Of a stretch of 64,000 bases of DNA, positions 1 to 8,798 are shown one piece after another (the first letter of the stretch is position 1; every line of letters begins with the position of its first letter). The translations under genes were made by a program, and so were the position numbers. The notes under the pieces were generated by a model. It searched no databases. It was not told where the DNA came from and saw only the letters and a list, made by a program, of their open reading frames with translations. Source of the stretch: Pedobacter xixiisoli (lineage in GTDB: Bacteria; Bacteroidota; Bacteroidia; Sphingobacteriales; Sphingobacteriaceae); NCBI RefSeq assembly GCF_900215335.1, contig NZ_OCMT01000004.1:760212-824211 (forward strand), read 5' to 3'.

Positions 1-1455
1 AGCATCGGAACCACTTTCTCTACCGCCACCAGTTTCTTTTTCGCCTCCAAAAGCACCGCCAATTTCTGCACCGGATGTACCTATGTTTACATTAGCAATA
101 CCACAATCAGAACCTTGCGCAGAAAGGAATTGCTCTGCTTCACGCAAATTTAACGTCATAATTGCAGAAGACAAACCTTGAGGAACGCCATTTTGTAAAG
201 CAATGGCTTCTTCTAAATCGTTATACTTAATTAAGTAAAGAATTGGCGCAAAAGTCTCGTGCTGTACAATTTCGTAATGATTTTCAACTTCGGCAATGCA
301 AGGTTTTACATAGCAACCAGAGTTGTATTCATCACCTGCTAACACACCACCTTCTACCACAAATCTGCCACCTTCTGCTTTACATTTTTCGATAGAAGCC
401 AAATAAGCATTCACCGCATCTTTGTCAATCAGTGGACCCACATGGTTGTTTTGATCTAACGGATTTCCGATGCGTAATTGCCCGTAAGCCTTTACCAATT
501 TGGCTTTAAAGGTTTCATAAACGCTTTCGTGGATGATTAATCTGCGTGTGCTGGTACAACGTTGTCCGGCAGTGCCTACAGCGCCAAAAACTGCTCCTAT
601 TAAAGACATTTCTAAATCCGCATCTTTTGAGATGATGATGGCATTGTTACCACCTAATTCTAAAATAGATTTTCCTAAACGATTAGCCACCTGCATCGCC
701 ACAGCTTTGCCCATTCGGGTAGAGCCCGTTGCCGAAACCAAAGGCACACGAGTATCGGCGCTTAGTAATTTTCCAATTTCGGCATCGCCTATGATTAAGT
801 TAGAAACTCCTTCTGGAATATCGTTTGCCGCAAAAACATCTTCCGCTATACGCTGACAAGCAATGGCTGTAATTGGAGTTTTTTCTGATGGTTTCCAAAC
901 GCAAACATTACCGCACACCCAAGCCAAAGCTGCATTCCAGCTCCAAACTGCCACAGGGAAATTGAATGCGGAAATAATGCCCACAACACCTAGTGGATGC
1001 CATTGCTCATACATACGATGGTTTGGTCTTTCGCTGTGCATGGTTAAACCATACAACTGACGCGATAAACCTACCGCAAAATCGCAGATATCAATCATTT
1101 CCTGCACTTCGCCCAAACCTTCTTGCAAGCTTTTGCCCATTTCGTAAGAAACTAAAGTGCCTAGGGCGTGTTTTTGTTTCCTCAAAGCATCACCAAACTG
1201 ACGTACAATTTCGCCACGTTTAGGTGCAGGAACTTTGTTCCAATATTTATAAGCTTCTTGAGCAGTGCTGATGACATGGTCATATTCTTCCAAAGATGCT
1301 GCGAAAACTGAAGATATTTTTTCTCCATCAACTGGCGACATGCTATGGATGTGCTCGCCATTTGCTGCATGGCTCCATTTGCTTCCGGTGCTATATGAAG
1401 GGTTATATCCGGCAATGCCTAATTGTGCTAAAATTGAACTGATATCTGGTTGCAT
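1..1455 (-). CDS. ALDH7-type aldehyde dehydrogenase (partial, C-terminus outside window)
   Basis: NAD(P)-dependent oxidation of an aldehyde to an acid. The family match is to ALDH7/AASADH enzymes (alpha-aminoadipic semialdehyde / piperideine-6-carboxylate dehydrogenase), which act in lysine catabolism. 485 codons are visible from the ATG at 1453-1455 and the frame stays open to base 1, so about 25 residues are probably missing. Visible motifs: FNFPVAVW near residue 164, ELGGNNA with the general-base Glu near 266, GQRCTSTRR with the catalytic Cys near 300, and close to the edge GGGRESGSD, which is typical of ALDH7. The gene reads toward the left edge, so its operon partners are not visible. 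The ALDH superfamily is certain. The exact substrate is inferred from the subfamily motifs. Confidence 0.9.
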   Translation of the reverse strand, partial: MQPDISSILAQLGIAGYNPSYSTGSKWSHAANGEHIHSMSPVDGEKISSVFAASLEEYDHVISTAQEAYKYWNKVPAPKRGEIVRQFGDALRKQKHALGTLVSYEMGKSLQEGLGEVQEMIDICDFAVGLSRQLYGLTMHSERPNHRMYEQWHPLGVVGIISAFNFPVAVWSWNAALAWVCGNVCVWKPSEKTPITAIACQRIAEDVFAANDIPEGVSNLIIGDAEIGKLLSADTRVPLVSATGSTRMGKAVAMQVANRLGKSILELGGNNAIIISKDADLEMSLIGAVFGAVGTAGQRCTSTRRLIIHESVYETFKAKLVKAYGQLRIGNPLDQNNHVGPLIDKDAVNAYLASIEKCKAEGGRFVVEGGVLAGDEYNSGCYVKPCIAEVENHYEIVQHETFAPILYLIKYNDLEEAIALQNGVPQGLSSAIMTLNLREAEQFLSAQGSDCGIANVNIGTSGAEIGGAFGGEKETGGGRESGSDA

Positions 1456-1529
1456 AATTCTATTTTTTAACGGATGTCTACAAATCAACAAAAAATAAGA
1501 GAGAAAAGGAGTGTTTTCTAATGTTTTTT

Positions 1530-1590
1530 GCCACAGATGCACAGATTTTCATTTTAAGCTTTTAGTCAAAATCATCTGTGTATCTGTGGC
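1530..1590. repeat. Inverted repeat, CCACAGATGCACAGAT type
   Basis: Arms at 1530-1546 and 1574-1590 pair with one mismatch (GCCACAGATGCACAGAT against ATCTGTGTATCTGTGGC). The same left arm recurs at 38328-38344, so this is a dispersed element. It lies between the aldehyde dehydrogenase start and the 3' end of the next minus-strand gene. Confidence 0.7.
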
Positions 1591-1595
1591 TAATC

Positions 1596-2057
1596 TTAAT
1601 TGCAATTTTCTTTTCTCCTTGTGTCTATTAAGTAAACGGTCTTCCATCCGTTTTCTGTCTTTACCAGTTGAAAAGAATTCACTCCGCAGTGGCTAAACCT
1701 TTTCCCAATGTAGAACTTGTAATCCGTCCACACGCTGGCTAAATTGTCATCTATCAAAATCTTGGTAAACGTAATTCTTTCGTCGTAAATTTCTGGGTGG
1801 GGCTTAGCAATGCTTGCAATGAAGGCATTCACATCCGAGCTTCTTACCACCGTACGACCTTCTTTAGTGTTGGCGATGGTTTGTAAGATAGCCCCTTGGT
1901 TAAATGCGTTCCTAACCAAAGTGCTATCAGATTTTCGCATGCCATCAAATAATTGATTAATAGTTTTTTTAATGGAACTTTCTTCTGTGTTCTGGGCATA
2001 AAGTATAGTAATTGAGAAGCAAACCAATAACGTTAATGAAATTTTTAGCTTATTCAT
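1596..2057 (-). CDS. Exported NTF2-like (DUF4440/SnoaL-type) protein
   Basis: A 153-residue protein with a cleavable signal peptide (residues 1-21, ending LYAQ) followed by a small alpha+beta cone-like domain of the NTF2/SnoaL superfamily. The pattern is an initial helix (IKKTINQLFDGMRKSD), a central DVNAFIASIA helix and a C-terminal sheet containing VWTDYKFYIG and GWKTVYLID. These folds often bind small ligands. No catalytic residues can be assigned, so the function is unknown. The protein is probably periplasmic. It is transcribed alone or together with the aldehyde dehydrogenase downstream on the same strand. The superfamily call rests on pattern recognition only. Confidence 0.7.
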   Translation of the reverse strand: MNKLKISLTLLVCFSITILYAQNTEESSIKKTINQLFDGMRKSDSTLVRNAFNQGAILQTIANTKEGRTVVRSSDVNAFIASIAKPHPEIYDERITFTKILIDDNLASVWTDYKFYIGKRFSHCGVNSFQLVKTENGWKTVYLIDTRRKENCN

Positions 2058-2298
2058 GACTTTGATGTTACGTTTTTCAAACTAAATATATCGAAATTTG
2101 TATTTAATGAAGAAAGGCCCCTGCCAAGCGGTCGCTAATGCAATCACACGCTAACTCTCCTAATTCTTTTATTTATAAACATTTGAGTAGCATATTGTGT
2201 GTATGTTGATAATTTTTTGGTGACCTTGTTTAATAATTAACGTAAACTTATAGTGTATTACCAAGCAATAGGGCCTGTTCTTTTAAATATTCAAAAAC

Positions 2299-3702
2299 AT
2301 GGAAGAAGAATTTGAATTTGATTTTAATGAAGATGCGCAACACTCTGTAGAACGTTATGAAGAGATGATCCGTAATGAGGATCAGTACTTTTTTGATGCG
2401 CAGGCTTTTGAATATATCATAGATAATTATATAGAAAAGAACGATCCAGCAAAGGCATTGGAGGTAATTGATTTTGCCCTTAACCAACATCCTTATGCTG
2501 CTGTTTTCTTAATTAAGCAAGCTCAACTGTTGTTGTTTACCAATGAGGTTGACAGGGCATTTGCTGCGCTGGAAAAGGCGGAAATGTTAGAGGCTTCGGA
2601 AGCAGATATTTATATTCTGAGAGGTAATATCTATCAGAACATGGACCGCCATGCAGAAGCGTTGGAGAATTACGAAAAGGCGCTGACCTTGGCAGAAACC
2701 ACCGATGAAATACTTTTGCAAATAGCATATGTGTATCAGAATATGCACGATTATGAAAATGCAATTGTTTACATCAAGCGTAGCTTAGAACAAAATATGG
2801 AAAACAAAGACGGCCTTTATGAGCTTGCTTTTTGTTACGATATTTTAGATAAGCAGGAAGAAAGTATACAGTTTTACCAAGAATACATTGATAGCGACCC
2901 TTATTCTTATGCTGCGTGGTATAATTTGGCAAATTCTTTCCATAAGCTAGAGCTTTACGAAAAATCAATAGATGCCTATGATTACGCCATCCTGATTAAG
3001 GAGAATTTTTCTTCTGCTTATTTTAACAAAGGAAATGCATTGGTACAGTTAGATAAGTACGAAGAAGCCATTGAAGTTTACAAACAAACTTTTGAGTACG
3101 AACCACCTAATGCAGATACGTATTGTGCCATTGGCGAATGCTACGAGAAGTTAGAGCAAATGGGCGAAGCTAGGTCTTATTACAAGAAATCTGTAAAAAT
3201 GGACCCGAAGATGGCCGATGCTTGGTTTGGGATTGGTGTTACTTTAAACTCTGAAGAACGTTATTTTGAGTCGTTGCATTTTTATAAAAAAGCTTTAGAC
3301 CTTGATAATGAAAACGCAGATTTCTGGTTCGCAATGGCTGATGCCTATTATAAACTGGGACAGATTGACGAATCGATTGAAGCTTACTACAAAGTGCTGG
3401 AGTTTAATCCGGTAGATGTGGAGGCTTGGTTAGATTTTTCGACTGTTTTGTACGAGCAAGGTCGTTTGGTAGAAGCTTCAGAAACCATGCTTGATGCAAT
3501 TAAGAACAATCCAGATGCTGCGGAACTCTATTACCGAATGGTAGCTTATATGTTTGCCTTGGGTAAATTACAGGAAGGAGTAGAATACCTGCAAACTGCT
3601 TTGCAAATAGATTCAGACAAGCATTACATCTTATTCGAATATTTGCCACAACTGCAAAATAATAGCACTATTGTAGCAATAATTAGCAATTACATTAAAT
3701 AA
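2299..3702 (+). CDS. Tetratricopeptide repeat protein
   Basis: 467 residues. After an acidic N-terminus (MEEEFEFDFNED) the protein is almost entirely tandem 34-residue TPR units of the form A-x-Y-x-G-x-x-x...A-x-x-x-F/Y-x-x-A-L. Clear examples are ILRGNIYQNMDRHAEALENY, AYFNKGNALVQLDKYEEAIE and AWFGIGVTLNSEERYFESLH. About ten units are visible. There is no signal peptide or membrane segment, so it is probably a cytoplasmic scaffold for protein-protein contacts. Partners cannot be deduced from the sequence. It precedes phosphosulfolactate synthase and aroE on the same strand, but a promoter-like -7 element in the gap suggests the next gene also has its own transcript. Confidence 0.85.
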   Translation: MEEEFEFDFNEDAQHSVERYEEMIRNEDQYFFDAQAFEYIIDNYIEKNDPAKALEVIDFALNQHPYAAVFLIKQAQLLLFTNEVDRAFAALEKAEMLEASEADIYILRGNIYQNMDRHAEALENYEKALTLAETTDEILLQIAYVYQNMHDYENAIVYIKRSLEQNMENKDGLYELAFCYDILDKQEESIQFYQEYIDSDPYSYAAWYNLANSFHKLELYEKSIDAYDYAILIKENFSSAYFNKGNALVQLDKYEEAIEVYKQTFEYEPPNADTYCAIGECYEKLEQMGEARSYYKKSVKMDPKMADAWFGIGVTLNSEERYFESLHFYKKALDLDNENADFWFAMADAYYKLGQIDESIEAYYKVLEFNPVDVEAWLDFSTVLYEQGRLVEASETMLDAIKNNPDAAELYYRMVAYMFALGKLQEGVEYLQTALQIDSDKHYILFEYLPQLQNNSTIVAIISNYIK

Positions 3703-3748
3703 CCTAAACTTAACCTTAGTGGGTGCTTTAAAAAAAGGCAGAGTTTTT

Positions 3749-3756
3749 TAACTTTG
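3749..3756 (+). promoter_or_regulatory. -7 promoter element for phosphosulfolactate synthase gene
   Basis: TAACTTTG matches the Bacteroidetes -7 consensus TAnnTTTG. No convincing TTG -33 element is seen upstream. It would give a leader of about 100 nt, which contains a 6-bp hairpin (TCCATC-TTTT-GATGGA, 3827-3842) partly covering a GGAGG sequence. Confidence 0.5.
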
Positions 3757-3859
3757 CAGCCAATATAAACTGTTTTGGACGAGCTGATAATTAATAGATA
3801 GAACTATCAATTTATTCAAAAAAGGTCCATCTTTTGATGGAGGCACAATAACGAAATAG

Positions 3860-4621
3860 ATGAATTATACTTTACACAACATTCCTGAACGTACAGAAAA
3901 GCCACGCCAAAAGGGATTAACCATGGTAATGGACAAAGGCTTAAGTTTAAGGCAGGTTGAAGATTTCTTAGAAGTTTCCGGTACGCATACAGATATTGTG
4001 AAACTAGGCTGGGCTACCTCGTATGTAACGCCAAATTTAAAAGAGAAATTAGCTTTGTACCGTAGTGCTGGTATTCCAGTTTATTTTGGAGGTACTTTGT
4101 TCGAAGCATTTGCGATCAGAAATCAGTTTGAAGATTACCAAAGAGTATTAGATGAATTTGGAATGGAATATGCCGAAGTTTCTGATGGCTCGATGGATAT
4201 TGTTCACGAAGAAAAGTGCGAGTATATTGCTAAATTGGCTAAACAAGTAACCGTAATCTCTGAAGTTGGTTCTAAGGACGCAACTAAGATTTTTGCACCA
4301 TATAAGTGGATTCAATTAATGAAGGCCGAAATTGAAGCTGGTTCTTGGAAGGTTATTGCCGAAGCTAGAGAAGGTGGAAACGTAGGTATTTATCGTGGTA
4401 CGGGAGAGGTAAGAGAAGGATTAGTGGATGAGATTTTGACTCAAATACCCGACGAGCGTATCATTTGGGAAGCTCCACAAAAAGAACAACAAGTATGGTT
4501 CATCAAGTTAATTGGTACTAACGTAAACTTGGGCAATATTGCCCCTGCAGAAGTAATACCTTTAGAAACTATTCGTCTTGGTTTGCGTGGCGATACTTTT
4601 GACTATTTTTTGAACAAATAA
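3860..4621 (+). CDS. Phosphosulfolactate synthase (ComA family)
   Basis: 253 residues matching the ComA/phosphosulfolactate synthase family over its full length, a TIM-barrel enzyme that adds sulfite to phosphoenolpyruvate to give 2-phospho-3-sulfolactate. Recognisable family segments are KGLTMVMDKGLS near the N-terminus, VKLGWATSYV, GIPVYFGGTLFEAF, AEVSDGSMDI, VISEVGSKD and the C-terminal GNIAPAEVIPLETIRLGLRGD. In methanogens this is the first step to coenzyme M. No ComB, ComC or other coenzyme M genes are in the window, and coenzyme M is not expected here. The product is therefore probably another sulfonate. A link to sulfolactate or sulfonolipid metabolism is inference. It is followed by aroE 56 bp downstream. 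Confidence 0.88.
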   Translation: MNYTLHNIPERTEKPRQKGLTMVMDKGLSLRQVEDFLEVSGTHTDIVKLGWATSYVTPNLKEKLALYRSAGIPVYFGGTLFEAFAIRNQFEDYQRVLDEFGMEYAEVSDGSMDIVHEEKCEYIAKLAKQVTVISEVGSKDATKIFAPYKWIQLMKAEIEAGSWKVIAEAREGGNVGIYRGTGEVREGLVDEILTQIPDERIIWEAPQKEQQVWFIKLIGTNVNLGNIAPAEVIPLETIRLGLRGDTFDYFLNK

Positions 4622-4634
4622 TAACCGATATTTT

Positions 4635-4664
4635 AACAATCCATGCTAATTAGTGTGGATTGTT
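4635..4664 (+). terminator. Hairpin between phosphosulfolactate synthase and aroE
   Basis: Perfect 9-bp arms AACAATCCA (4635-4643) and TGGATTGTT (4656-4664) with a 12-nt loop, shortly before the aroE start. The downstream T-run is poor, so this could be a weak terminator or an mRNA-processing hairpin. Confidence 0.35.
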
Positions 4665-4677
4665 GTGCTTTTACGAT

Positions 4678-5427
4678 ATGAGAACTTTTGGCTTAATTGG
4701 CTACCCTCTTTCTGCGTCTTTTTCTAAGCAATTTTTTGCTGATAAATTCAAGGCAGAAGGTATTGAAGATTGCAAATATGAACTTCACCCTATTCCTCAG
4801 GCTAAAGAATTACTAGATTTAATTGAGGCCGACCCATTGCTATGTGGCATTAATGTAACTATTCCACATAAGGTGAGTGTGTTGCCTTTTTTAACCGAAC
4901 TAGATGATGCTTCTGAGAAAATTGGAGCGGTAAATTGTATCGCCATAGACCAATCGGGGGAAAAACCGTATCTGAAAGGGTACAATACAGACGTTTACGG
5001 TTTCGAAGAATCATTGAAACCTTTGTTGAAACCTCATCATACCAAAGCGTTGATTTTTGGAGATGGTGGCGCTGCAAAAGCGGTAAAATATGTATTCAAT
5101 CAGTTAGGTATCCCATTTATTTCTGTAGTTAGAAATGCACAGCCAGACGCGGTTTTATATTCTAGTGTTACTAAAGAAGTATTGGACGAATACACCATTT
5201 TGGTAAATACTACTCCATTGGGGATGTTTCCAAATGTAGATTCGTTTCCGCCAATTCCTTACCAACATTTAAGCGAAAAGCATTTAGCTTATGATTTGGT
5301 TTATAATCCAGAAGAAACAGCTTTTTTAACTAGGGTAAAAGAACAAGGTGGAACCATTAAAAACGGTTTGGAAATGCTACATTTACAAGCAGAGCGTTCT
5401 TGGGATATTTGGAACGAACAAATTTGA
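4678..5427 (+). CDS. aroE: Shikimate dehydrogenase
   Basis: NADPH-dependent reduction of 3-dehydroshikimate to shikimate in the aromatic amino-acid pathway; cytoplasmic. The start is placed at ATG 4678 (MRTFGLIGYPL), because the family begins just before the G-x-IGxPLxxS motif. An upstream TTG at 4660 is in frame but would lie inside the preceding hairpin. This gives 249 residues. Visible motifs: GYPLSASFSKQFF (substrate serines), NVTIPHK with catalytic Lys65, GYNTD with Asp105, and the glycine-rich nucleotide loop GDGGAAKA from about residue 128. All catalytic residues are present. Confidence 0.95.
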   Translation: MRTFGLIGYPLSASFSKQFFADKFKAEGIEDCKYELHPIPQAKELLDLIEADPLLCGINVTIPHKVSVLPFLTELDDASEKIGAVNCIAIDQSGEKPYLKGYNTDVYGFEESLKPLLKPHHTKALIFGDGGAAKAVKYVFNQLGIPFISVVRNAQPDAVLYSSVTKEVLDEYTILVNTTPLGMFPNVDSFPPIPYQHLSEKHLAYDLVYNPEETAFLTRVKEQGGTIKNGLEMLHLQAERSWDIWNEQI

Positions 5428-5436
5428 TAATTAGCA

Positions 5437-5504
5437 GATGCGATGATTTGATAATGTAATTGACTAGTATTTCAAGCGTTATCACGTTATCAAATTCTCA
5501 CATC
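5437..5504. repeat. Imperfect inverted repeat of ATCAAAT/ACATC words upstream of gldD
   Basis: Arms 5437-5457 and 5484-5504 are complementary at about 17 of 21 positions. Words such as TTATCAAAT and CACATCACCACATCA recur right up to the gldD ATG at 5516. No promoter consensus is visible inside. Confidence 0.5.
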
Positions 5505-5515
5505 ACCACATCATT

Positions 5516-6106
5516 ATGAGTTTATCAATTCGATTTTTTTTGCTGATATTGTTTGCAGCTGTATTAACCGCATGCAATAATGAAAAGGTATCAACGCCTA
5601 AGCCGAAGGGATATTTTCGTATCAATTTTCCAGAAAAAAAGTATCAGGTTTTTAACGAGGGCTGCGCTTATAGTTTTAGCTATCCAACTTATGCGAAACT
5701 TACCGATGATACAGATAAAAATGCTGCACCTTGCTGGAAGAATTTAGACTTCACGCAGTTTAATGGAACTTTGCACATCACTTATTACGATATTTTTTCT
5801 CCTAAAACCTATAATGAGATGACGGAGAATGCTCGTACTTTGGCAATGAAACATACCATTAAGGCAGATGCTATCGACCAACGTATGATCAACTATCCCG
5901 ATAAAAAAGTGTATGGCGTTTATTATAGCATCGCTGGAAATACGGCCTCTTCAGTTCAGTTTTTCTTAACCGATAGTGCCAACCATTACCTACGTGGAGC
6001 ACTGTATTTTAATGAACGCCCTCAATATGATTCTATTCAGCCAGTGGTTAAGTTTATCAAACAGGATATTGATAAGCTGATAGAAACGTTTCAGTGGAAG
6101 AAATAG
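5516..6106 (+). CDS. gldD: Gliding motility lipoprotein GldD
   Basis: A 196-residue lipoprotein with signal peptide and lipobox LTAC (Cys20), followed by the GldD-characteristic PKPKGYFRINFPEKKYQ segment. The rest of the family runs to the C-terminus (HITYYDIF, GVYYSIAGNTASSVQFFLTD, RPQYDSIQPVVKFIKQDID). In Flavobacterium johnsoniae GldD is needed for gliding and for type IX secretion. No gldB, gldC or other gld genes are next to it here, so in this genome it stands apart from them. It is located in the envelope, probably facing the periplasm. I am confident of the family; whether this organism glides is not shown. Confidence 0.93.
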   Translation: MSLSIRFFLLILFAAVLTACNNEKVSTPKPKGYFRINFPEKKYQVFNEGCAYSFSYPTYAKLTDDTDKNAAPCWKNLDFTQFNGTLHITYYDIFSPKTYNEMTENARTLAMKHTIKADAIDQRMINYPDKKVYGVYYSIAGNTASSVQFFLTDSANHYLRGALYFNERPQYDSIQPVVKFIKQDIDKLIETFQWKK

Positions 6107-6115
6107 GCCCTCTCT

Positions 6116-6146
6116 GCCTTCGGCATCTCTCCCCAAAGGGGCGAGA
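6116..6146. repeat. Dispersed TCTCCCCAAAGGGG hairpin element
   Basis: CTCTCCCCAAAGGGGCGAG forms a G/C-rich hairpin. A related TCTCCCCAAGGGGAGGAG occurs near 56932-56949, both just after a plus-strand stop codon. Probably a small dispersed palindromic repeat. The next bases (6163-6195) are the words GTAACTC, GTAAATC, AAATCGTAATTC, directly before the next ATG. Confidence 0.5.
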
Positions 6147-6195
6147 AAGCAAGAAGCAAAAAGCGTAACTCGTAAATCTAAAATCGTAATTCAAA

Positions 6196-6837
6196 ATGAT
6201 TAATCTACAAAAATTCACTTTTAATCCTTACCAAGAAAATACCTACGTTTTGTTCGATGAAACTGCAGAATGCGTAATTATTGACCCAGGAATGTACGAG
6301 GGAAGAGAGCAGAACGAATTGGTAAATTTCATTACAGAAAAAGGGCTGCAGCCAGTACTGTTACTGAATACACATTGCCACATCGACCATGTATTGGGCA
6401 ATAAGTTTGTGTTTGATCAATGGGGGTTGAAGCCTCAATTTCATAAAGGCGAGCTGCCATTGTTGCATCGAGTAGTGAGTTATGCCCCACAAATGGGTTT
6501 CCAATATGAAGTTTCACCAGAGCCAGAAGTGTTTTTGGAAGAAACTGGTACCGTATCATTTGGTAACAGCGAGTTGGAGTTGGTATTTGCACCTGGTCAT
6601 TCTCCGGCGCACTTGTGTTTTTATGCAAAGGCAGAGAATTTCTTAATCGGAGGTGATGTTTTGTTTTTCCGTAGCATTGGCCGTACAGATTTGCCAGGTG
6701 GCAACCATCAGCAATTAATAGAAAGCATCAAAACTAATGTTTTTGTATTGCCAGATGACTGCGAAGTTTTTCCTGGGCATGGCCCAAGTACTACCATTGG
6801 TTATGAGAAAGTAAATAACCCATTTTTGGTGGGCTAA
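6196..6837 (+). CDS. MBL-fold metallo-hydrolase (glyoxalase II-like)
   Basis: A 213-residue metallo-beta-lactamase fold hydrolase. Metal-binding motif THCHIDH places ligands at His60, His62, Asp64 and His65. Further ligands sit in APGHSPAHL, GGDVLFF and FPGHGPST. The length and motif order fit the compact glyoxalase II-like thioesterase subfamily (hydroxyacylglutathione hydrolase type), and an IGRTDLPGGN segment is typical of that group. There is no signal peptide, so it is cytoplasmic. The exact substrate cannot be read from the sequence. It sits 28 bp upstream of the permease gene and may be cotranscribed with it. Confidence 0.9.
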   Translation: MINLQKFTFNPYQENTYVLFDETAECVIIDPGMYEGREQNELVNFITEKGLQPVLLLNTHCHIDHVLGNKFVFDQWGLKPQFHKGELPLLHRVVSYAPQMGFQYEVSPEPEVFLEETGTVSFGNSELELVFAPGHSPAHLCFYAKAENFLIGGDVLFFRSIGRTDLPGGNHQQLIESIKTNVFVLPDDCEVFPGHGPSTTIGYEKVNNPFLVG

Positions 6838-6865
6838 GCATACACCTTTTCCCTATCTTTACAAC

Positions 6866-8101
6866 ATGAACACCGCCTTTTACATAGCTCGTAGGTATCT
6901 CTTCGCTAAGAAGTCTACCAATGCTATCAACATCATATCAGCAATTTCGATGTTGGGTGTAATGGTAGGTAGTGCCGCATTAATTATCATCCTTTCCGTT
7001 TTTAATGGGTTTGAGGATATGGTGCTGAAAATTTTTAATAGCATTACACCACAAATTGTTATTGCTCCTGCACAAGGCAAAACTTTCGATCCAAATACGG
7101 TTTATTTTAACCAATTAAAGAAGAGCGAAAAGGTATATTCTCTTACCGAAGTTTTGGCAGAAAATGCATTGGTAAGATACGGTTCTAAACAAACACCTGC
7201 GGTAGTAAAAGGAGTAAGCAGCGATTTCTTGAAGAACAAGAACTTGGATACCATTATGGTAGACGGTACTTTTGTTTTGGAAAATAGAATCGGTCAACCG
7301 CAGGCTGTAGTTGGGTCAGCTTTGCAGGCATTTTTAGATACTAATCCCGCCGATCCTTTTGAACAATTGCAGATTTATTCTCCAAAGAAAGGAGCCACAG
7401 GCAACGCTGTTAATCCGATGGATGATTTTACCATGCTGAGTATATCTCCTGCCGGAATATTCGAAATACAGCAAGATTTTGATAACCTCCTCATTGTGCC
7501 GCTAAGTTTTGCAAGAGAATTACTGGGCGAGGCTAAAAATTTATCTGCTATCGAAATTAATGTACAGCCAGACGTAGATGCCGAAGCTTTTAAAAAACAG
7601 GTGTCCGAAGATTTGGGCAGTAACTATGTAGTAAAAAACAGAATTGAACAAAATCAGGCCTTGTACAATGTATTAGGTTCAGAAAAATGGATGGTCTACA
7701 TTATCCTTACTTTTATTTTGATTATTGCAATTTTTAATATCATCGGTTCGTTAACCATGTTAGTCATCGATAAGCAAAAAGATATATCGGTGCTGAGCAG
7801 TTTGGGAGCAGGAAAGCGATTAATTAGAAGAATTTTTTTAGCCGAAGGGATGATGATAACACTTACAGGTTGTATCTTTGGCATAGTAATCGGATTGATT
7901 TTTTGCCTGCTTCAACAACATTTTGGGTGGGTAAAAATGGGCGACGCAAATTTCATGCTCTCTAATGCTTACCCAATCGCTCTAAAGTGGAAAGATTTTG
8001 TGTTGGTATTTGTTACTGTTAGCTTTTTTTCTTTTATAGCTGCAGGTTTGGCATCAAATTTAAGTGTTAAAAAGATAGATCGTATTAATCAAGATCTTTA
8101 G
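6866..8101 (+). CDS. LolC/LolE-like ABC transporter permease (FtsX family)
   Basis: 411 residues with four membrane segments in the MacB/FtsX pattern. TM1 is near residues 20-45 (ISMLGVMVGSAALIIILSVF). A large periplasmic domain follows, then TM2-4 in the C-terminal third (YIILTFILIIAIFNIIG; MMITLTGCIFGIVIGLIF; FVLVFVTVSFFSFIAAGL). The N-terminal YIARRYLFAKKSTNAINIIS is characteristic of LolC/E-type lipoprotein-releasing permeases. No ATPase (LolD) gene is adjacent, so its partner must be elsewhere. It is an inner-membrane protein probably extracting lipoproteins for outer-membrane sorting. The following small lipoprotein begins 3 bp after its stop. Confidence 0.88.
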   Translation: MNTAFYIARRYLFAKKSTNAINIISAISMLGVMVGSAALIIILSVFNGFEDMVLKIFNSITPQIVIAPAQGKTFDPNTVYFNQLKKSEKVYSLTEVLAENALVRYGSKQTPAVVKGVSSDFLKNKNLDTIMVDGTFVLENRIGQPQAVVGSALQAFLDTNPADPFEQLQIYSPKKGATGNAVNPMDDFTMLSISPAGIFEIQQDFDNLLIVPLSFARELLGEAKNLSAIEINVQPDVDAEAFKKQVSEDLGSNYVVKNRIEQNQALYNVLGSEKWMVYIILTFILIIAIFNIIGSLTMLVIDKQKDISVLSSLGAGKRLIRRIFLAEGMMITLTGCIFGIVIGLIFCLLQQHFGWVKMGDANFMLSNAYPIALKWKDFVLVFVTVSFFSFIAAGLASNLSVKKIDRINQDL

Positions 8102-8104
8102 CCT

Positions 8105-8491
8105 ATGTGTAGTCGTAATAAATTAGTTTGTGGAGTGTTGTTAGCGGTAAGTTTCTTGTGGGCTTGTAATAATAATAATAAGGACGCTGGACAGGAAAAA
8201 GATAAATCTATTACCTTAAAAGGACTGTATAGCTTCGGACCAGAAGTGAAATCTTTTACCGACTGTGATGAAGGCCGCGAGTATTGGGTGGCAGACAGTG
8301 CTAAAAATCTAGAATTACAGTATGCAAATTTAGGTTTCGAAAAGCCTTATACACCAGTCTATATTGAGGTAGAAGCACATTTGGTAAAGTCTGATACTTC
8401 TACCGTAACAGGTGGCTACGATTCTACAATGGTAGTAACCAAAGTGCTTAAAGTACTTAAAGATATTCCAGAAGGGCCTTGTAATCAGTAG
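8105..8491 (+). CDS. Small lipoprotein, possibly NlpE-like OB domain
   Basis: 128 residues: a lipoprotein signal (hydrophobic core LVCGVLLAVSFLWAC, lipobox FLWAC), an Asn-rich linker, and one beta-rich domain with GLYSFGPEVKSFTDCDEG and two later cysteines (Cys in FTDCDEG and near the C-terminal GPCNQ). The layout resembles the small OB-like domain of NlpE-related envelope lipoproteins, but I cannot confirm this. It starts 3 bp after the LolC/E-like permease stop, so the two are probably co-expressed, and it may itself be a Lol client. Function unknown. Confidence 0.7.
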   Translation: MCSRNKLVCGVLLAVSFLWACNNNNKDAGQEKDKSITLKGLYSFGPEVKSFTDCDEGREYWVADSAKNLELQYANLGFEKPYTPVYIEVEAHLVKSDTSTVTGGYDSTMVVTKVLKVLKDIPEGPCNQ

Positions 8492-8604
8492 GTAGTTTAC
8501 AGTTGCCAGTTTTTGTAAATTCACAATTTTTCGAAAATCAGTAATACTGGTACTATTAAAAATCAGCCCCGTTTTACGTTATAATATTTTTTGGGTGCTC
8601 TTTC

Positions 8605-8682
8605 CGTCATTTCGAATGCAGAGAGAAATCTCAGAGTTAAATGCTTTTATGTAACAGATTTCTAACTGCGTTCGAAATGACG
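8605..8682. repeat. CGTCATTTCGA palindromic element, copy 1
   Basis: Outer arms CGTCATTTCGAA (8605-8616) and TTCGAAATGACG (8671-8682) are perfectly complementary. Inner arms GAGAAATCT and AGATTTCT also pair. It occupies the gap between two convergent genes and may serve as a transcription terminator. Confidence 0.85.
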
Positions 8683-8798
8683 CGGCAAAAAATTATTTCC
8701 ACTTCAGCCAGGTTTATTTAACGCAGGTTTTAAAATTCAATTGAAGTTTGCGCTGCAGGGGCTATTGCGGTTAATCTCTATTCGTTGCTCCTTGTTCT

